NCBI GenBank assembly: GCA_943324725.2
Contig: CALPMR020000190.1
Coordinates: 1-5,877 of the forward strand
Reading direction: 5' to 3'
Source of the DNA: Bordetella parapertussis
GTDB lineage: Bacteria > Cyanobacteriota > Cyanobacteriia > PCC-6307 > Cyanobiaceae
DNA: 5,877 nucleotides
Under the pieces are notes generated by a model, which was given only the letters and a program-made list of their open reading frames with translations, made no database searches and was not told the DNA's origin. The translations under genes were made by a program, and so were the position numbers. Of the stretch, positions 5,863-5,877 are shown piece after piece. How positions within the stretch are numbered: the stretch's first letter is position 1; each line of letters begins with the position of its first letter.

Positions 5863-5877
5863 ATGACCATCGATTCC
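5859..5877 (+). CDS. Start of a further gene downstream of wzc (truncated by window edge)
   Basis: ATG at 5859-5861 overlaps the wzc stop in an ATGA arrangement and reads MNDHRF. A second ATG immediately after the stop (5863) reads MTIDS in another frame. A purine-rich GGATGAG lies at 5848-5854, about 4 bases before the first and 8 before the second. One of the two is probably the start of the next gene in the wzc operon. Too little is present to name the product or choose between the starts. Confidence 0.5.

Overview
The window is GC-rich, has few Shine-Dalgarno-like sites, and carries a C-terminal sorting signal of the cyanobacterial PEP-CTERM subclass, an HpsJ-like membrane protein and a cyanobacterial-style Wza/Wzc pair. 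This points to a cyanobacterium, most likely a high-GC unicellular one of the Synechococcus/Cyanobium kind. The lineage is inferred from protein character, not from any database search. The locus is part of an extracellular polysaccharide export and surface-protein sorting region.

Layout from left to right. Positions 2-175 (+) hold the last 57 codons of a gene whose product ends in a PEP-CTERM sorting signal. It is followed by a near-ideal intrinsic terminator (207-245). That terminator lies inside the first codons of the next frame, a four-helix membrane protein that resembles the HpsJ family (193-1125, +). Converging on it with a 12-base gap is a two-gene minus-strand unit: the outer-membrane polysaccharide export protein Wza (3254-2028), then, 5 bases after its stop, a single-pass Ala/Pro-rich protein of unknown function (2022-1138). 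A 154-base divergent intergenic region (3255-3408) separates wza from the plus-strand wzc-type gene (3409-5862), a polysaccharide co-polymerase fused to a bacterial tyrosine kinase domain. A further gene begins at the wzc stop codon (start at 5859 or 5863) and runs off the right edge.

How the genes fit together. Wzc in the inner membrane and Wza in the outer membrane are the established pair that couples polymerisation and export of capsule or released polysaccharide, with Wzc cycling through tyrosine phosphorylation. PEP-CTERM proteins are processed by exosortases, whose genes are known to travel with exopolysaccharide loci, and HpsJ-like proteins are known in cyanobacterial polysaccharide contexts. 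The window therefore looks like the junction between a sorted surface protein and its glycan export machinery. The exosortase, flippase, polymerase, glycosyltransferases and Wzb-type phosphatase are not in the window.

The most unusual features are the tandem GGCTAT array that encodes the tyrosine cluster of the kinase, the terminator embedded in the hpsJ-like start, and the unknown gene tightly coupled to wza. No insertion sequences, CRISPR arrays, tRNAs or rRNAs were seen. No stretch over 300 bases lacks a gene.
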